A stretch of DNA of 64,000 bases from Cryptomeria japonica (lineage: Eukaryota; Streptophyta; Pinopsida; Cupressales; Cupressaceae): contig NC_081406.1 of the NCBI RefSeq assembly GCF_030272615.1, positions 215,011,497 to 215,075,496 on the forward strand, in the 5' to 3' direction. The translations under genes and the position numbers were made by a program. The notes under the pieces are model-generated. The model was not told the DNA's origin and did not search any database. It saw only the letters and a program-made list of their open reading frames with translations. Positions 10,587 to 22,078 of the stretch are shown here, piece after piece (positions within the stretch are counted from its first letter, which is position 1; every line of letters starts with the position of its first letter).

Positions 10587-12128
10587 CTACTGCATAGTTT
10601 GCCAATAATATCCCATACGAAGCAACCTTTGAACCAAGGATTTGCCTCCAAAATGCCCCCCATAGGCACCTGAATGTGCCTCTTCAAGAGCAATAGGGAT
10701 TTTTGATTTGTTAAGACAATGAAGGAGAAGACCGTTATAACCCCTTCGGTAAAGAACATTAGAAAGAATGATATATCTAGCAGACAGCTTGCGAATTCTA
10801 GCCCTAGTGTTCCTATTGGCGGAATTAGGAAAGGTACCATCGGTTAAGTATCTCACGATATGCGAATACCATTCATCTGAGTCTATAAAGTCACAACATG
10901 TCACCAAGCTAGAATCATCTACAATAGCTGGAGAACTAAGGTTGTGAATAACAAATTTAAGATCAACCATAGGGTCCTCTAAAGATACCAGAGAAGCCAC
11001 ACATGCCATTGCGTCCACATGTCGATTATCTTTTCGAGGAACAGGTTCCATGGTGTAAGAATCAAATTTTTGTAACAAAGAGATAGCAAGGTCTTTAGAT
11101 TGTGATAATTTGTCTTGTTTCGCTTGATACAATCCTGTTACTTGTCTTATAATCAGTTGAGAATCTCCAAAAATATGTATGTGTTTTATAGTCAAAGCCA
11201 AGGCTGCCTTTATTCCTGCTATAAGAGCCTCATATTCAGCAATGTTATTGGTACATAGGAAATTGAGACAATAAGATAAGGGAATGGACTTCTTTGTAGG
11301 AGAAATCAGAAAAACACCTACCCCCAATCCCATACGACACTTAGAGCCATCAAAGTATAACTCCCAAGTTTCATCTTTCTCTATACAAAGAATGAAGTCG
11401 TCAGGAAAAGACTCAGGGTTAGGGAAGGAGAAAGGTGAAGGGGCCTCAACTAGGTGATCGATCAATGCTTGCCCTTTAATTGCTCTTTGTGAAACAAATT
11501 TAAGGTCAAATTCAGTTAACATCATAACCCACTTAGGTAGGCGTCCTGATAAATCAGTTTTAGAGAAAAGATGCTTCAACGGATCAAACATTACCATGAC
11601 GTGGACTTCTGAATTTAAAAGATAATGTCTCAATTTTTGAGTCACAAACACCAAGGCCAAACATTGTCTTTCTATCGCAGAATATCGGGTTTCATAATCG
11701 AGTAAGGTACGACTTATATAATAAACTGGACACTCCTTACCATCTTTATCATGTTGTGCTAATAATGCTGCGAGAGCATGAGAGGAAGCAGCTGTATAAA
11801 GAATAAAGGGTTTAGAAGGTTCGGCAGGTTGAAGGATAGGAGGATTAGCCAAATACACTTTTAAATCTTCAAATGTTTGCTGACAATGTTCATTCCATTG
11901 AAAAGTGATAGTCTTTTTGAGAAGTTGAGTAAAAGGAAAGGTATGATCCGCAAGTTGAGATACAAACCTACGAATAGCTTGAATCTTTCCTTGTAAGCTT
12001 TTGAGTTGAGACACATTTCTAGGAGGTGGCATGTTGACAATAGAATCTATTTTCTTAGTATCCACCTCAATCCCACGATGTGAAACTATGAATCCTAAGA
12101 GTTTTCCACTATCTACACCAAAAACACA
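10587..12128 (-). pseudogene. Gypsy RT thumb, two RNase H domains and integrase zinc finger
   Basis: The frame continues from the reverse transcriptase. The first part holds the RT connection and the normal Ty3 RNase H (FILYTAASSHALAALLAQ, RTLLDYETRYSAIERQ). A second RNase H follows, beginning LYFDGSKCRMGLG and including NIAEYEALIAG and IFGDSQLIIRQ, with the D-E-D pattern of the plant-like type. This double arrangement marks the Tat/Ogre branch. The end enters the integrase HHCC finger (EEAHSGAYGGH) and stops at TAG 10587-10589. The frame resumes directly after the stop. In the first RNase H the usual D of the DAS motif reads TAAS, so that domain has probably lost its key acid, as expected when the second domain takes over. 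Confidence 0.88.
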
Positions 12129-13568
12129 GTTTCAGGGATTCAAGCGCATGTGATATTTATGAATCCTTTCAAAGATTTGATGAAGGATCTTAATATGATC
12201 TATGCGGAGAATGGATTTGGCTAAAATATCATCAACATAATCTTCTAAAATCTTGTGCATGTAATCATGAAAGATAAGGGTCATCGCTCGTTGATAAGTT
12301 GCGCCAGCGTTTTTAAGTCCGAAAGGCATCATTACCCAACAAAACGTACCCCAAGGAGTGGTAAAAGCAGTTTTGAATTGATCTTGAGGATTAATGAAAA
12401 TTTGATTGTATCCTGAAAAACCATCCATGAAGGATAACAAAGCATGTCCTGCTGTAGAATCAACTATCATGTTAATGTTTGGGAGGGGAAAATCATCTTT
12501 CAAAGAAGCTTTATTTAAATCTCGAAAGTCAGTACACATTCTTATTTTATTATCTGATTTAGCCACAATGACAATATTTGAAATCCATGGGGAATAATCA
12601 ATAGGGCGGATAAATCCAGCCTCCAATAATTTTTCAATCTCAGCCTTAACAAGCAAAGCTACCTTAGGATTCATTTTTTGAATCTTTTGTTTCACAGGCT
12701 TAGCATCAGGAACTAAGACAATATTATGAGTGACAATCTTAGGATCTATACCAGGCATGTCAAAATATGTCCAAGCAAAGATCTTAGGGAATTCACACAA
12801 TAAATCTTCATATTGTTTTTGTTCCTCTTCGTCCAGACATTTTCCAATTTTAATAACTTTTTCTTCATTGCCAGAATCCATCTTAACATCAATGGTGTTG
12901 CTTATAAGCAGATTACTTTGTTGAGGAGTATCCTTTAATTGAGGAAATTCTTTCACAATCTCATCATTATCAGTCTCTTTTCCAAAATAGGTTTCAGTGT
13001 TCAAACAATAAGGGAATCCCCTATTGTGATGATAACGAGGAAGAGTATCATATGCTCCTAAAAACTCAGCTAAAGCATCATCGGTAGGAAAAACATCCAA
13101 AGAACAGGCACACAAAGGATCAATATACTCAGGGTGTCTCATTGGTAGAGATGTAGAAATAACATTAACACTAATGCATGGTCTTTTAGAAGCTTTAGTG
13201 CGCTTGCAGGGATTATAACCAAGTCCAAAGGCATAATCATAAAGATTATTCTCTAGAGGAACCTTTATTCCTTGTTCGTGAGTGCCACAGCCATTTCCAT
13301 TATACCCATGCTTAGCTAGAATACGAAAACCACGACCATAACGATCAGCCATTTCAGAAAGAGAAGGTGGTTTTTCATAAGACAAAGAATCAAACCCTTT
13401 AGAATTAGAAGTGTGAGGAGAAGAAATTTGAGAAGCGGCCACGAAGTTACTGCTCATAGGCTCAGGTAATGTTTATTGATTTTTAGCTTCTTCCTTCTTT
13501 TCAACTTTAAGCTCTCTAGAAGGAACCTTATATTCACCTACAAAGGTGGGATTAAAATCAAGAGATCC
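12129..13568 (-). pseudogene. Gypsy G-patch and reverse transcriptase segment
   Basis: It continues in the frame of the protease after TAG (13569-13571) and a TAA near 13475. A 441-codon open stretch begins at 13457. Residues about 43-70 form a G-patch (GYNGNGCGTHEQGI), a glycine-rich RNA-binding module known from this position in several plant gypsy elements. Reverse transcriptase follows, with CTDFRDLNKAS, the fingers/palm segment FMDGFSGYNQI, MPFGLKNAGATYQ and the catalytic YVDD at 12228-12239. All three catalytic aspartates are present. The stretch stops at TGA 12129-12131, inside the otherwise continuous frame, so this lesion is a point nonsense change. The enzyme would copy element RNA in cytoplasmic particles. 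Confidence 0.92.
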
Positions 13569-15160
13569 CTAATCGTCTTCTGTGAGAACCTTCTCAGGAT
13601 CAAAATCCTTCTTATGTGTAGATTCAAGTCGAGAAGAATCTTCTTCAGGAGCTCCAGACTCATCCAAAGAATTTTGATCATCAGAGAGCGAGGATTCATC
13701 AATAGGTATCTTGTTTAAAGAGTCATCACTAGATGAGGAAGGCTTAGAAGAACCCCCTTTGGAAGTAGATGTTTGTAAACAAGCTTGGAAATTAGTATCA
13801 CCTATCAAGGTATATGTCTTATTGTTATAAATAAATTTAACTTGTCTATGCAATGTAGAGGGGATAGCTTGCATACTATGAATCCAAGGTCTCCCTAATA
13901 GCAAGTTATATGTTAGATTTCCCGACATAACATGGATAGGAGTAGGCAAAGTAACATGCCCCACTATGAGGGGTATGGTGATAATACCTAATGAAGTCTT
14001 AGCCACATTATCAAAGCCTTGAATAGGATGAGAGTCAGGCTTAATTAGGGATGTATCCACATTCATCTTATGCAAGAGATTAATGCTACACACATTAAGA
14101 CCAGAGCCATTATCTACTAGTGTTCGTCTTATAGCAGTATCATTTATGATAACCACAATCATCAAGGGATCATATTGATGTTGAATTTCACTAGTAGGCA
14201 ACTCATCTTGAGTAAACACAATATGAGCTTTAGGATTCATCACAGAGTTAACCAAAGACACTATATTACTAGATGTATTTGGTGGAGGAACATTCAAATC
14301 TTTCAAAGCATCTTGTAACATTCTGTGATGAGCAGAAGAAGGTTGAATCAAATCCCAAAGGGATATCTTAGCAGGGGTAGCTTTAAGTTGTTCTATGAGA
14401 TCATATTCCTTACTAAGAACTTGTGAAATACGTGGAGCTTGCGGAAGAATTGGTTGAGGATTAGGAAGAGAAACTGGAGTAACTGGAGGAGGATTAGGCT
14501 GCCTATTATTTCTAGTATGATAAGTATGGGCAACCACATGATAACTCTCTCTAGTTAATTGCTTGGCATAATTATAAGGACTTATAGGTTTTCTTCCTTG
14601 CACAGTGATGATAGGTTTATTTGGAGTAAGAAAGGAATCATACCCCCCTTGGACAGTAAGGAGAGGTGATTTAGGAACTTGAAAGGTGGGAGAAGGACAA
14701 GCACCTTGGACTTCAAAGAGAGTCTTATTATGCTCATTCAGGTTTATCATGTTAACTAATTTAGAAGTTTTGTTCTTGTTTAGGGATTTCGATAAAGCCA
14801 CAAAGTCATCAAGAGCATCATCCAACAAAGCATGATCATATCCATTAAAAGGTTTATCTTTTGATTCAAAAGGGGACATCTCCTCATAGAGGGGATTATT
14901 GAAAACAACCATGTTACTAGATTCAGTGGAAGAGTTGATAGGAATGTACCCTTGAGAGGAACCATTCGACTTATCTTTCTCATCACAACGAAATGGCAAG
15001 TAACAAGGTTTATGAGTTTTTGGTAAAATGAAGGATTGGCCTCTTTAGGATTCAAAAACTCATCTAAAGCTTCATCTAATTCATCTTGGCTATACTCATA
15101 ATCGGCATAATTGCATACATCATCATAAATATGAACATCTTGCAAATAAAAATCCAACAT
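13569..15160 (-). pseudogene. Gypsy leader ORF and aspartic protease
   Basis: Translation starts near 15160 with an acidic segment (MLDFYLQDVHIY). A one-base frameshift near 15010 leads into a 476-codon frame ending at TAG 13569-13571. Residues about 280-315 carry the retropepsin site DNGSG, followed by a GFDN segment and then NLLLGRPWIH, the usual C-terminal landmark of plant gypsy proteases. The protease cuts the polyprotein. The region before it is Ser/Asn/Pro-rich with no capsid motif and no CCHC knuckle, so gag is missing or unrecognisable. Downstream the same frame continues through the stop into the reverse transcriptase. A polypyrimidine run lies at 15217-15256 in the leader. Confidence 0.85.
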
Positions 15161-15330
15161 TTTGAAATAAAAGTTGCATAAAACTTAGACACACAATGCA
15201 AAGAAACAAAGAAACACACTCTCTTTTTTTTTTCTTTTTTCTTTTTTCTTTTTTTGAAAATGAAACTTAAATGAAACACACTAAATCTAGATCTAGATCT
15301 AACAAATGCAATGCAAGAGAAAGAAATAAT

Positions 15331-15352
15331 TCGATTCATGTCAGGTTCACCA
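15331..15352 (-). other. Primer-binding site of the gypsy element
   Basis: On the minus strand the sequence after the 5' LTR reads TGGTGAACCTGACATGAATC. Its complement looks like a tRNA 3' end: a T-loop-like TTCGATTC, twelve bases, then CCA. It is not the usual initiator-Met site, and I could not name the tRNA with confidence. Confidence 0.7.
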
Positions 15353-15355
15353 AAA

Positions 15356-17028
15356 TGTGTGGGGGAAAAAGCGAGACTAGGCTAACATGTCCTAATCCTA
15401 CCTTTTGACACACATTATGGAATACGAAAGAGCCTAGAGGTATCACACAATTGGCTACTTCTTTTTGGTGAAAGAGAGAGCCATGGGCTACCTATTAGGG
15501 TTTCTATTCCTTTGTTGTAATTGAAAGGTAAGATTATGCAAGTTCAATTCCTAACCCCAAAATGCAAGTATGAACTAATAACAAGATTGCAGAATTGAAC
15601 TTAAACAATGGAAAGCTGCAAACACAAGGACAAGACAAGAATGCAGATGTGTACCCGGAGTCAAAATTTGAGTGAAAATGTTCAGGACGGGGGCGCGGGT
15701 GCCATTGTCCTGATTTGGTTCCTGAAACTACACCTGAAACTGCCACTTTGCAACCTGGAAAACTGTCGGAAATGCTTAAAAATTGCTGTCTGTCAGGAGG
15801 ACTAGGGTGCCCAGCACCCCTGTCCCAGGGACCAGGGCACCCAGCGCCCCTGTCCTGGCAGGACCAGGGCACCCCATGCCCCTGTCCTGGTCTTCTGCTC
15901 TGAAACTTGGTGTATGGTTCAGTCTCCATCTGCTTCTTTCGGATCTGCAACTTGCGGTGTCGTCTGAATCCCGAAATCTGCACTTATATCTGAAAAGATG
16001 TTTGGGCGGCTATATAGGGTTTTGCCTTAGTCAAAACCCCACTTCGGTGATTTCCACCTCCACAAATAGCCAAGTTGTATTGTAAAAGTAGTGTGTGTGC
16101 AGACCTTGTGTGTGTGCAAGATCCTAAAATGCAAGTAAGCAAACTAGAGCAACCTAGAAAGTAAACCCTAATTGCTTGTAAATGATAATGTAAATGCTCC
16201 AAATTGAGATGTAAAGAGATCTAAAGCATGAATGTATGTGATATAATGAGACTTATGCAAAGACATGAAAACAAAATGAAATCATACCCAACCCCAAGGG
16301 AGGGGTACAAGCCAATCTTCAGTCGGTGATCCCTTATTGCTCTTCAATGCCTTCAAAGCCCTAAATGGATGAATGAAATTGATAGATGCTTGATAGATGG
16401 ATGTTGAATGTTGTTGAAGTCTTCAAAGATCTGCTCTTTCGCTGCCTAGAAGGTCCTGAAAACCAAAATTCTGATCCTTTCAAATGAAGAAAGAGAGCTC
16501 TTATATATGAAACCCTAGGTCTTAATTCCAACTTTTGGCCAACCTAGAGATTGAATATCCTGCCAATTTCTTGGGGTTAAGATTTATTTTATGATTGGAT
16601 CGCGCTCCTAAAATTTTGGGAAAAATGTCCGGGACCGTGTGCACTCCGGGCGCCATGGTCCTGACAACTTTTCACCAAAATTTCAGGGCCATCAGATATG
16701 ATGATTTTAGAGAGAATCCCGAAGTTACAGGTGATTTCGAGATGTTTTGACCCCCGAAATCAAGCCCCCAAGTTCAAAATAAGGCCTAATTAGGGTTTTT
16801 GATTAAATGATGTATTGGAGGAATAAAATGAAAAGGGGCACACTTTAATGAGAGGGCCCAACTTTATGATGTGGAGTATGATGGAATAGGACCTTAGACC
16901 TAATTAATTTGATTAATTAAGTGCTAAAGGAGAAATGCAATGCAAAATGCAAATGACGCCAAGGCGGGTGCTAAACTAGGTGTGAAATTGTACTGCTTTA
17001 GCAAGTGCGTACAATTTACGATGCTACA
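15356..17028 (-). repeat. 5' LTR of the gypsy element
   Basis: Partner of the left LTR, in direct orientation, followed immediately by the right target duplication TTAAC. It holds the same three ACCAGGG units (15801-15890) and a CCATGGTCC palindrome near 16655. On the minus strand it should contain the element promoter and polyadenylation signals, which I could not place from sequence alone. Confidence 0.95.
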
Positions 17029-17033
17029 TTAAC

Positions 17034-17404
17034 ATCATACATCCTCATGCTATGCTGGCAATTCATTGAGCTCTTGAATTTATTCACTCTTTATATGTTA
17101 GTGACTACCTTTAACTTATGAACCTTCAAATAAATCATCATAATGACCCCTTCACTATCTTGTGTTGGATGAAAATCCTTTAATTGGACTGCATTGTATA
17201 AGAATTTGGTGTGGATCTTTCATTCTTTCCTTGATTTTCCATTTTTTATTGTTCCACCCTAAGATTTTGTATTTGAGGTATGTAAAATAGGTGCTCTATA
17301 TATTTTTTTTATCTCTCTACATTCTTTTGGTTGCCTTCATTTAAATTATGTAATGTTTCCATAATATCTCTTTTACAACTATCTTTTCCTTTCTTTTGAA
17401 ATTA
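17034..17404. other. AT-rich flank, nothing recognised
   Basis: Host-side sequence right of the gypsy insertion. It is pre-insertion DNA joined to 3480-4380 before the element arrived. No coding signal was seen. Confidence 0.45.
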
Positions 17405-17475
17405 AGAGATCACTTGAATTGTAGGTAGACCCCTTCAAATGACAGGATAGGCTTCCTTTTATACCTAATATATGT

Positions 17476-17700
17476 CTTGAAATAATTTTATCCTGATGGC
17501 ATTAAATTAATGTACTTTCTCTTCTATATGGTATTGGTGGAGCAGAGGTTGCATTACATCGACCTAGGATACATATTTCCACAGATACAACACAAGTTAA
17601 ATGTATCCCATGTCGATGCAAAGCAACCTTTGCTCGAGAGATCACCAGAAAATAGAGAAAGAATTTTAATTTAATGCCATCAAGATAAAAGGCTTTCAAG
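17476..17700. repeat. Inverted repeat (about 97-bp arms, 30-base loop) of a DRM methyltransferase fragment
   Basis: The left arm 17476-17572 and right arm 17603-17700 are inverted copies: both begin at the outer edge with CTTGAAA and contain ATGGCATTAAATTAA and GAGGTTGC. They are roughly four-fifths identical by eye. The loop is 17573-17602. Both arms encode the start of the SAM-binding motif region of a DRM-type methyltransferase. A transcript across it would fold into a long hairpin. Confidence 0.85.
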
Positions 17701-17756
17701 AGAGATAAATGGTATGCAACTGTATCTATTTGGAATGCATTACCCAAACAGTGCAA
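17574..17756 (-). pseudogene. DRM-type cytosine-5 DNA methyltransferase fragment (motif X to I)
   Basis: On the minus strand the frame reads CLGNAFQIDTVAYHLSLLKA, then a degraded motif I (GIKLKFFLYF), then KVALHRHGIHLTCVVSVEI. This is the junction of rearranged catalytic domains in DRM enzymes: LGN-F-DTVAYHLS-LK, then the SAM-binding motif, then EVALHR and VVSVEI. DRM proteins perform de novo methylation in RNA-directed DNA methylation. Here the SAM-binding glycines are changed, and the catalytic cysteine motif is not in the fragment, so it is inactive. Its 3' half forms the right arm of the hairpin. Confidence 0.85.
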
Positions 17757-18445
17757 TTGATCAGTTGCCTTTAAAAAGAAAGTGGTATGATGAAATCTTT
17801 GGGCATAAAATAGATGAAATGCACTCCATACTACTGCTACACAATATTTTGGTTGATGATATTTTTAAAATAGTAAAGGAAGGTGTATGGAACAACCAAA
17901 TTCTTATCATTATAAACAATGAATATTTTAAGATCCTTTTATGATGTGTAAGTTGAGAATATTTTATGAAAGGTCCCTAAATGAATACACTTTAAACTAA
18001 TTTTAGCAATGACTATCAAATTTAGACAAAATGAATTCTTTTTGGATTAGGATGGTACAAAAAATCTACTATCAAAAGGTTGTCAAAAATTACTGGGACT
18101 AGGAGGTGTGAAATGGCCTACTCTTATACTTTTCATGCCATCAAAATTTGAGTTTGATTGTCATCATTTACTATCCCAAATTTTTCACATGCAACTCTTA
18201 AATCAATTTCCTACACACAAAATGATGAAAAAATAGGTTTGTTGATGGGGGATTTCCTAAGTCAAACCTTGGGTTGTGAATTAACCTTGAAGTATAATGT
18301 TTTCCTTCTGAGGGAAAGGATAGATCTAATCTAAAAATGCTTAAAATTGAACATGATACCTTGATGAATCTTTTTTGAATCCTCACACAAGGTTTTAGGA
18401 TGTCATGCAGAATGTTGATCATGAATGTTGTTCTTTAACTTGTGA

Positions 18446-19773
18446 TGTAGAGGTAGGGTGTGATAAATGAACCTTTAATATTTATAAGGGAAGTACAAGG
18501 TCCAAACCCCTAGGCCTACTGGCACCCAAATGGCTCAAATAGGTCAAATGCAAACCAACACTTTTTCAAATGATTCCAAAGGTATAGAATGTTTGTAATA
18601 CCTCCAAATAATTTTTTTTAATTGGTTTTGTGGTTCCAAGAACTTGTTTAAGTTCAAAGCCCTCTTTTTAGCCTTCTAAGCATAGTTGCCCAATTAGCCC
18701 TCCAGCGAGGAAACTGATTTTTTTCTCTCAAATTTCCCAAACAACTAAACAAAAAATTTAGATATTTAGACACCCATTTGTCTTATCTTCAACATACCAA
18801 AAGATTGCATATGGTTTCTTTGGAAAGTATATGCTGTCCTGTAACTATGCAACTATGCACTGTTTTTGGACTCCAAAAATGATAGTTTTACAAAGGAAGT
18901 ATATAATGTTTTAACTCCCTGACTCCCAAACTCTCAATAGTCATCCAATATGATTCAAAACTAAGGAAAATGCAATTATTTACAAGGTTTAACCTTCTTA
19001 GATGCAAAATCCCTTATTTAGCCTCTCACAAACCCTTAAAAGTAGGGTTTCTCATATACCCCTCTTCCAAACACTATACCATCCAAATGATGATGGATTC
19101 ACCTTTCATTTGAAATTTATAAACACTTTCAATCATAAAATGTGCCCCTCCTTAAGGCAGATTTTCTACTGCTGCTCCCTAGCAAGCAATTTCTCCACTC
19201 TTACATTCATTGTTTTGGTGATCACCCCGGTTCTCCACCCAATCTGCACATCAACCTATTAGTAATTTATTGTACATGTTAGAGGAGTGCCATACCATGA
19301 ATATTAGGCCTTTTACATTCATGGAATGACCATTCTCATTGTAAATCAACCAAATCAAATGCCAAATTGCACAAATCTGTTAGAACAGTCAATGCAACTA
19401 GTCTAAAGTCTGAGCCAAATGGATTATCAGTGCATCTTCCCTACAAATAATATGATCAAGGTCTATTCAATGTATTATAAATTCTAATACACACTCAAGA
19501 CAAAGTTACCATAAGCCAAAACACCAAAAAATTTCAAGAAAACAAAAATTTGTTGTTATTGCTTGTCCCAGTTCGTACACCAGCATTCTCTGCCGTACAA
19601 AGCATTACATCAACCGTTTGATCAAAAAATCTTAATTTTTGACACAAAAGGTCATGAAATGATTTATTGAACTTTCCTAAACTCTTCTAGACTCCCTAAG
19701 CCATCAATTCCTATTACATCTTTTTGTTGGTCCTAAGGTCCTTACCAGGCCCTTCAGGACAAATTACAAACTT
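18446..19773. other. Unassigned AT-rich sequence
   Basis: Only short frames (for example 19002-19262) without family features. The stretch ends in ATTAC, the left target duplication of the copia element at 19779. Confidence 0.45.
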
Positions 19774-19778
19774 ATTAC

Positions 19779-20846
19779 TATTAGGACCCATAGACAACTG
19801 AGTGGGGGGGGGAGGTGTGAATCAGTTGTCTAGAAAATTTAAATCAAAACAACTTAAAACAACTTTTATGCTTAATATCAGTAAATCAAACTTTATGCCA
19901 GTAAATAGTTTTATCAGTTAATTACAATACGGGTAAAGATTAATGTATGAAACAGAAAGATAATAACATCCACAATGCATAACACCAATATTTGTATGTG
20001 GAAACCCTGTAAGGGGGAAAACCATGGTGGGAAACCTTGCCCACAATTAGATGATACTATTGTAGATAGTATGTGTATACAAATGGGGTCTACACATGCA
20101 GAAAGGCCAAGCGCCTAGAGCTCACTGCTCAATCACAAATGGGAGTAAAACTGACTACAATTGGATGGTTAAATCCAATGATGATGTACTGCTCAAAATA
20201 GCATCTTCATATGCTAGATTTAGTATTGGTTCAGTTCTAATAAGCCTTCACAAAACCTTGCTTCACCTTCAAATCATGTCTACGTGTATAGCTCTACTTA
20301 TTCTCGCATATACCTTCTTACTATTCCTTTTTCTTATCGCATATCGATATTACAAATAAGATCATACATATATACCATAACCTAAGACCAATTTTAGTAG
20401 GCCGGCTCTAGAAGATATTACAATAAAATCAACTTAAAAATAGATCAATGATCGATGCAATAACTGATACAACATGTCAGCTAAATGCATTTGCAACAAT
20501 AATAAATCATCTCCATGATGTGTTGTGCTGATCTGGAATAGATAAGCCTGTCGGTGCTTATCCTAGACCTATTTGCCGGTAACAACAAATATGCAAATGC
20601 GAATATACCAATGAACATATCTCGAAGAAAAGGTGTCCAAACAATGTCTTTGACATAACCAAGTATTCTCCATGTTGTTCTAAGTGTCGGTGTACAATAT
20701 ATCCTACCAGTGAACCAGATACTAGTGTCTATGCATAAGTCACTTGTCTGCCAGTGAACATTGCCAATTTTCAAGTGTTAACCAGAGTTGTTAATAGGTG
20801 TTGACATCAATGATAAAACCATATCAACATATCCAAAATACCAACA
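19779..20846 (-). repeat. 3' LTR of the copia element
   Basis: It begins TATTAGG (partner TGTTAGG; the terminal TG has mutated to TA) and ends CCAACA. It includes a GTGGAAACCCTGTAAGGG segment typical of copia LTRs. Confidence 0.92.
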
Positions 20847-20860
20847 ATCTCCCCCTTTGG
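20847..20860 (-). other. Copia polypurine tract, with a second copy upstream
   Basis: On the minus strand AAAGGGGGAGAT precedes the LTR start TGTTGG. A second similar tract, AAAGGGGGAGAG, lies near 21062-21073, about 210 bases away. Confidence 0.85.
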
Positions 20861-21232
20861 CATTGATGGCAACACAAGATGGAAAAACCATCAAAGTGCC
20901 AAAATAGAAATGGCAAATACCAATAACAAACATCTCCCAAAAGAGATCATAACCATAAATCAAAATTTATATACAAAGAGTAATCAATCATCTCAAAGTG
21001 TCAATCTCTCACCCAAATGAATAATCTCTCCCCACACGATAATGTGTTTTTCCATAGATATCTCTCCCCCTTTGACATCAAATGCCAAAGTAAAAACCAA
21101 GTTCAAATACAAAATACCAACCAATTCAGTATACCAACTACTCCCCCTAAGAAGTAGCTCTCATCAAAGCCGAAGTAAAAGATTTCTCTATTAATTTTGT
21201 CAGTTGATGACAAACATCAACTGTCTAAGTCT

Positions 21233-22078
21233 CTACCGGTGGGGGTATGACCCAAGATGATCTCTTAGATATTCAAAAGTCTCCTTAGGAAAAGGCTTAG
21301 TGAAAATATCTGCAATCTACTCTTTAGTATTTACATAAACCAATTTTACTTCTTTTGCTTCAACATTCTCTTTCAGAAAATTCAATTTGATAGAAACATG
21401 TTTGGTTTTAGAATGTAGTACCGGATTCTTAGATATATCAATTGTTGCAGTGTTATCACAATAGATAGTTATAGGTTCCTTGCATTTTACCTTTATGTCC
21501 TTCAACATTTTCTTAAGCCATAATACCTGTGTACAGTTAGTTGCTGCTATAACATATTTTGATTCTGTTGTTGATAAAGATGTGCAAATTTGTTTCTTAC
21601 TCAACCAAGAAATTAATCTGCTTCCAAGAAAAAATGCTCTATCAGTGGTGCCTTTTCTGTCATCTACATCTCCTGCCCAATTTGCATCTGTGTATGTACA
21701 TAGTTCAAAGTTTTCATCTTTGGGATACCATAAGCCAAGATTTGTAGTACCTTGTAAGTACCAGAAAATCCTTTTTACTGTTGATTCATGATTTTCTCTA
21801 GGATTACTCTGAAATCTTGAAACAATACATACTGCATTCATAATATCAGGTTTGGTTTGTGTCAAATACAGTAGCCCTGCTATCATAGATTTGTACCTAG
21901 TCAGATTAACAAGTGTAGATTCATCCCTTTGTGATAATTTGTCATTTGTAGTCATAGGTGTGCTTATCGGTTTAGAGTTGTCCATGCCAAATTTCTTTAA
22001 TAACTCCTTCAAATACTTGGATTGATTTAAGAATATGCCTTTATCAATTTGTGAAATCTACAATCCTAAAAAGAATTT
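21233..22078 (-). pseudogene. Copia RT C-terminus and RNase H
   Basis: From KYLKELLKKFGM through PISTPM, RYKSMIAGLLYL, TKPDIM, then RNase H (YTDANWAGDVDDRKGT, SLSTTESKYVIAATN, IYCDNTATIDISKNP). The tail after a TAG reads IADIFTKPF and ends with TAG 21233-21235. Catalytic D-E-D residues are present, and one late stop interrupts it. Confidence 0.9.

Larger units (their letters stand above)
4386..17028 (-). mobile_element. Complete Ty3/gypsy LTR retrotransposon (Tat-like, gag not visible)
   Basis: Two direct repeats of about 1.67 kb flank a 9.3-kb interior. The repeats begin TGTGTGGGGG and end CTACA, and the whole is bounded by the identical 5-bp duplication TTAAC at 4381-4385 and 17029-17033. 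The primer site lies left of the right LTR and the purine tract right of the left LTR, so the element reads on the minus strand. Domain order is protease, G-patch, reverse transcriptase, RNase H, a second plant-type RNase H, then integrase. The double RNase H is typical of the Tat/Ogre branch of Ty3/gypsy. No capsid domain or CCHC knuckle is seen upstream of the protease. The coding region carries several stops and an integrase deletion, so it cannot move by itself. Confidence 0.93.
17405..18445. repeat. First copy of a diverged unit carrying a DRM-derived inverted repeat
   Basis: The start (GATCACTTGAATTGTAGGTA, about 17409) and the end (about 18330-18440, with AATCTAAAAATGCTTAAA and CACAAGGTTTTAGGATGTCA) match a second unit at 26587-27305. 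The second copy lacks about 430 bases found here after the hairpin; the break lies at the shared word GATAAA/AAATTTGAG. A third partial copy of the left border is at 27375-27440. Confidence 0.75.

Noticed and set aside
13476-13718. Plus-strand frame opposite the gypsy pol
   Set aside because: It is a shadow of the coding minus strand; the same holds for plus-strand frames at 12406-12597, 12730-12924 and 21480-21791.
17476-17700. Interpretation of the inverted repeat as an ordinary MITE
   Set aside because: Arms encode DRM residues and one arm continues into longer DRM coding; no target duplication was found next to the arms. A MITE that captured the fragment cannot be fully excluded.
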